From contig CATGXW010000025.1 of assembly GCA_949542085.1 (NCBI GenBank), positions 1 through 7,955 of the forward strand: a DNA stretch of 7,955 nt. The letters are read 5' to 3'. The position numbers were made by a program, and so were the translations under genes. Below, one piece after another: positions 6,792 to 7,955 of this stretch; the first letter of the stretch is position 1, and every line of letters begins with the position of its first letter. The notes under the pieces were generated by a model that had not been told where the DNA came from, ran no database searches, and worked only from the letters and a program-made list of their open reading frames with translations. The DNA is from an uncultured Alphaproteobacteria bacterium (GTDB lineage Bacteria > Pseudomonadota > Alphaproteobacteria > RF32 > CAG-239).

Positions 6792-6820
6792 ACTATACAA
6801 AAAGATAAACAGAATGTCAA
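6792..6820 (-). promoter_or_regulatory. Near-consensus sigma70-type promoter of the SNF2-like/ibrA/ibrB cassette
   Basis: On the minus strand TTGACA (6820-6815) and TATAGT (6797-6792) are separated by exactly 17 nt, a full -35 match and a five-of-six -10. Transcription would begin near 6785, giving a leader of roughly 88 nt before ATG 6697. A second -10, perfect TATAAT (6788-6783), lies just downstream with a weak -35 (TGTTTA, 6811-6806). The -35 shares two bases with the T-tract of the lipoprotein terminator. No promoter is apparent for ibrA or ibrB, so this one probably drives all three genes. Confidence 0.75.
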
Positions 6821-6847
6821 AAGAAAACCCCGACTTAACATCGGGGT
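6819..6847 (-). terminator. Intrinsic terminator of the lipoprotein gene
   Basis: On the minus strand ACCCCGA (6847-6841) pairs with TCGGGGT (6833-6827) around a 7-nt loop. It is followed by a T-rich tract (6826-6819, interrupted by one C). The structure begins 7 nt after the lipoprotein stop codon. The 7-bp stem is GC-rich, and the T-tract runs into the -35 of the next transcription unit, insulating the cassette from lipoprotein read-through. Confidence 0.85.
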
Positions 6848-6853
6848 GAAATT

Positions 6854-7489
6854 TTAATTTAATTTCTTCTTTATTTCCGGAGCATCCGCATTTATGCGAT
6901 AACGGATTTTTTCAAGAGCTTGCTTAATATTATCAGCCCCCACTTTCCTTATAACATCATCTTGGGAATATCCCCAATACATCGCCACATAGGCCTCATT
7001 AGAGACCATCTCACGATATCTCCTAATGACTTCACGATTATTATCCTGAACCTCAACAACAACCTCCAGCGTTTGCTGACTTGATGCGACAGGAAAACCG
7101 GCAAGGTTAACGGTAAATACTGTAAATATTGATGGTACAATATACCACTGTGAATAATCATTATTATAATATCCCAGTTTTAACTTCAGATACCCTTTCT
7201 TCGCGCCATAAGGATTTGTAATATTTTCCTTCACTTCCTCCTCAAAAATATTTCTAACATCCCCCACCCGATCATCAACAACTCTTCGAGAATCTATCTT
7301 ATATCCCTCGTCATTGTATTCTGAAACAGTGCGGACAGGATATGCCGCATTCAAACTATTTTCATCAAACTCAATATGCATCGCCGGCAAACGATTTTCA
7401 TTTGGCTGAATAACAGGATTAAGATCCTGATAAGTAACGGATTTACAGCCATATAACACCATTAACAAAAGCAAAGAAATTTTTTTCAT
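6854..7489 (-). CDS. Predicted outer-membrane lipoprotein, family not recognised
   Basis: The 211-residue precursor starts MKKISLLLLMVLYGCKS: positive n-region, hydrophobic core and a lipobox LYGC (12-15), so Cys15 should be lipidated by Lgt, cleaved by LspA and, with Lys at +2, sent to the outer membrane by Lol. The mature part is mixed alpha/beta: a linker (about 16-35), a charged region with VDDRVGDVRN (71-80), a strand-rich segment with a hydrophobic stretch (116-136, containing VNLAGFPVASS), beta strands around LEVVVEVQD (141-149), then YWGYSQDD (171-178) and a C-terminal amphipathic helix. I do not recognise the family and assign no function. ATG 7489 is preceded by a GAGGA about 8 nt upstream; a longer open frame to 7552 would bury the signal peptide. 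It has its own promoter and terminator, so it is a single-gene unit. Confidence 0.75.
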   Translation of the reverse strand: MKKISLLLLMVLYGCKSVTYQDLNPVIQPNENRLPAMHIEFDENSLNAAYPVRTVSEYNDEGYKIDSRRVVDDRVGDVRNIFEEEVKENITNPYGAKKGYLKLKLGYYNNDYSQWYIVPSIFTVFTVNLAGFPVASSQQTLEVVVEVQDNNREVIRRYREMVSNEAYVAMYWGYSQDDVIRKVGADNIKQALEKIRYRINADAPEIKKKLN

Positions 7490-7523
7490 AAAGACAGTCC
7501 TCTTGGTTATATTAGACACAACA

Positions 7524-7552
7524 AGAGTATGGAACACAAAGATGAATGTCAA
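7524..7552 (-). promoter_or_regulatory. Candidate promoter of the lipoprotein gene
   Basis: TTGACA (7552-7547) is a perfect -35; with a 17-nt spacer the -10 is TACTCT (7529-7524), only three of six matches. The AT-rich TAATAT-like sequence slightly downstream is an alternative -10. The -35 and the next bases (TTGACATTC) are identical to those of the cassette promoter at 6820. It lies about 35-60 bases upstream of the start codon. Confidence 0.5.
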
Positions 7553-7567
7553 ATAAAATCTTAAGTT

Positions 7568-7583
7568 GTAAAATAAATTTTAC
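7568..7583. promoter_or_regulatory. Palindrome upstream of the lipoprotein promoter
   Basis: GTAAAAT (7568-7574) and ATTTTAC (7577-7583) form a perfect 7-bp inverted repeat with a 2-bp centre. It is placed 16 bp upstream of the lipoprotein -35, where an activator or repressor dimer could bind. It does not match an operator I know. Being AT-rich, it may be chance. Confidence 0.3.
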
Positions 7584-7613
7584 TTACCTTACAGATTCTC
7601 GCCGACTTCCCCA

Positions 7614-7654
7614 CATAAAACAAAAACGCCCTGAAAGGACGTTTTTGTTTTATG
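7614..7654. terminator. Long AT-rich inverted repeat, terminator-like
   Basis: A perfect 15-bp inverted repeat, CATAAAACAAAAACG (7614-7628) with CGTTTTTGTTTTATG (7640-7654), encloses CCCTGAAAGGA, in which two further C-G pairs can form. Runs of T flank the GC core on both strands, so it could terminate in either direction. It directly abuts a fragment matching the tRNA-Ser 3' end, the same arrangement as the real tRNA-Ser and its terminator. Confidence 0.6.
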
Positions 7655-7667
7655 GCGAAGAGTACAG
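7653..7667 (-). pseudogene. Fragment matching the 3' end of tRNA-Ser
   Basis: TGGCGAAGAGTACAG matches 14 of 15 bases of TGGCGGAGAGTACAG at 7829-7843, the 3' end of the intact tRNA-Ser. The matched part covers the CCA end, the discriminator base, the 3' strand of the acceptor stem and the first T-stem bases. Similarity stops there, and no other tRNA arms are visible. It could be the remnant of a duplicated tRNA gene or an attachment-site-like scar. Confidence 0.5.
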
Positions 7668-7678
7668 AATGGCTAAGC

Positions 7679-7704
7679 AAAAAACAGATGCACATCTGTT
7701 TTTT
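7679..7704. terminator. Bidirectional terminator-like hairpin
   Basis: AAAAAACAGATG (7679-7690) and CATCTGTTTTTT (7693-7704) are perfect inverted copies, giving an 11-bp stem with a GCAC loop. Each strand carries six T at the 3' side of the stem. No gene clearly ends here on either strand, so it may insulate the tRNA-Ser from the lipoprotein gene or belong to a decayed element together with the neighbouring tRNA fragment. Confidence 0.55.
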
Positions 7705-7797
7705 GTCTGCAACATCTCAGAAAATGTTAATGAGCAAGGAAAACAACCGTGACCGCAGCGAACTTACATTCCTGAGTGATAGTCCTGCCTCCAATAC
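7705..7797. other. Spacer without a recognised gene
   Basis: This lies between the hairpin at 7679-7704 and the tRNA-Ser terminator. A plus-strand frame from 7652 stays open through it, but continues antisense through the tRNA and shows no ribosome binding site, so I treat it as non-coding. I see no promoter or RNA gene. The DNA is less AT-rich than the flanking hairpins. Confidence 0.5.
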
Positions 7798-7824
7798 AAA
7801 AAAAGCACCCAAAGGGTGCTTTTT
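7798..7824 (-). terminator. Intrinsic terminator of tRNA-Ser
   Basis: GCACCC (7805-7810) and GGGTGC (7814-7819) form the GC core around an AAA loop, extended by A/T pairs on both sides. On the minus strand the stem is followed by a run of seven T. It begins 4 nt after the CCA end of the tRNA, exactly where a tRNA terminator is expected. On the plus strand the T-run is five, so some bidirectional activity is possible. Confidence 0.85.
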
Positions 7825-7828
7825 GAAG

Positions 7829-7916
7829 TGGCGGAGAGTACAGGACTCGAACCTGTGCATCGCTATTCACGATGACGGATTAGCAATCCGCTGCATTACC
7901 ACTCTGCCAACTCTCC
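7829..7916 (-). tRNA. tRNA-Ser (anticodon GCU)
   Basis: Read on the minus strand this 88-nt gene folds as a class II tRNA decoding AGC and AGU. The acceptor stem GGAGAGT (7916-7910) pairs with ACTCTCC (7839-7833), then discriminator G and an encoded CCA (7831-7829). The anticodon stem-loop reads GCGGA, TTGCTAA, TCCGT, with GCT at the anticodon position. A long variable arm (CATCG, TGAATAG, CGATG) is diagnostic of serine or leucine. The T arm is ACAGG, TTCGAGT, CCTGT. The 5' leader is cut off by the window edge at 7955 and no clear promoter is seen there. Confidence 0.96.
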
Positions 7917-7955
7917 ACGTGGTACGAAGCTATATTTAACTGAACTTTTATCCCT

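Noticed and set aside
7915..7922. CCACGTGG palindrome at the tRNA 5' end
   Set aside because: Half of it is fixed by the tRNA acceptor sequence, so a regulatory reading is not supported.
7652..7939. 95-residue plus-strand open frame across the tRNA
   Set aside because: Its C-terminal part is the antisense translation of tRNA-Ser (VQDSNL-type peptide), a well-known artefact, and it has no ribosome binding site.
1..7955. CRISPR array, insertion sequence or integrase gene
   Set aside because: No regularly spaced repeats, transposase, integrase or terminal inverted repeats were seen; the only mobility hint is the tRNA-Ser 3' fragment.

Overview
The window looks like part of a low-GC alphaproteobacterial chromosome. 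Four things suggest this: a compact FliN/SpoA protein of alphaproteobacterial type, the gene order DUF374 acyltransferase-like, waaA, lpxK (Kdo/lipid A assembly, so a Gram-negative with LPS), an outer-membrane-type lipoprotein, and a tRNA-Ser with encoded CCA. The AT-rich intergenic DNA and moderate coding GC recall uncultured gut alphaproteobacteria. That placement is inference, not an identification.

Left part (1-3616). The first eight codons of a leftward gene run off the left edge. An AT-rich gap of nearly 400 bases follows, with a 10-bp tandem repeat and an orphan hairpin plus T-tract. Then comes a tight rightward operon: fliN-like (414-659), DUF374 acyltransferase-like (666-1409), waaA (1409-2668) and lpxK (2669-3616). 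Junctions are 6 nt, a 1-nt overlap and 0 nt, so the last three genes are probably translationally coupled. WaaA adds Kdo to the lipid IVA that LpxK makes; the DUF374 protein is a usual neighbour of unproven role; the FliN-like protein is a surprising first gene.

Middle part (3620-6820, minus strand). This is a three-gene accessory cassette, convergent with lpxK and only 3 nt from it: an SNF2-helicase-like protein, an IbrA-like PAPS-reductase-fold ATP pyrophosphatase with DUF3440-type C-terminus, and an IbrB-like ParB/sulfiredoxin-fold protein. It has one near-consensus promoter (TTGACA, 17 nt, TATAGT), and the first two genes overlap by ATGA. The main point of interest is the first gene. It is intact and keeps recognisable SNF2 connecting sequence, but the catalytic parts of motifs I, II, III and VI are replaced, so it looks like a catalytically dead SNF2 protein. 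Paired with a sulfur/nucleotide-chemistry enzyme and a ParB-fold partner carrying a DGFHR motif, it may be an undescribed nucleic-acid-targeting, modification or regulatory module.

Right part (6819-7955, minus strand). A lipoprotein gene of unrecognised family has its own promoter and terminator. A spacer follows with stacked hairpins and a fragment matching the 3' end of tRNA-Ser. The complete tRNA-Ser(GCU) with its terminator closes the window. The duplicated tRNA 3' end may be a scar of integration or tRNA duplication.
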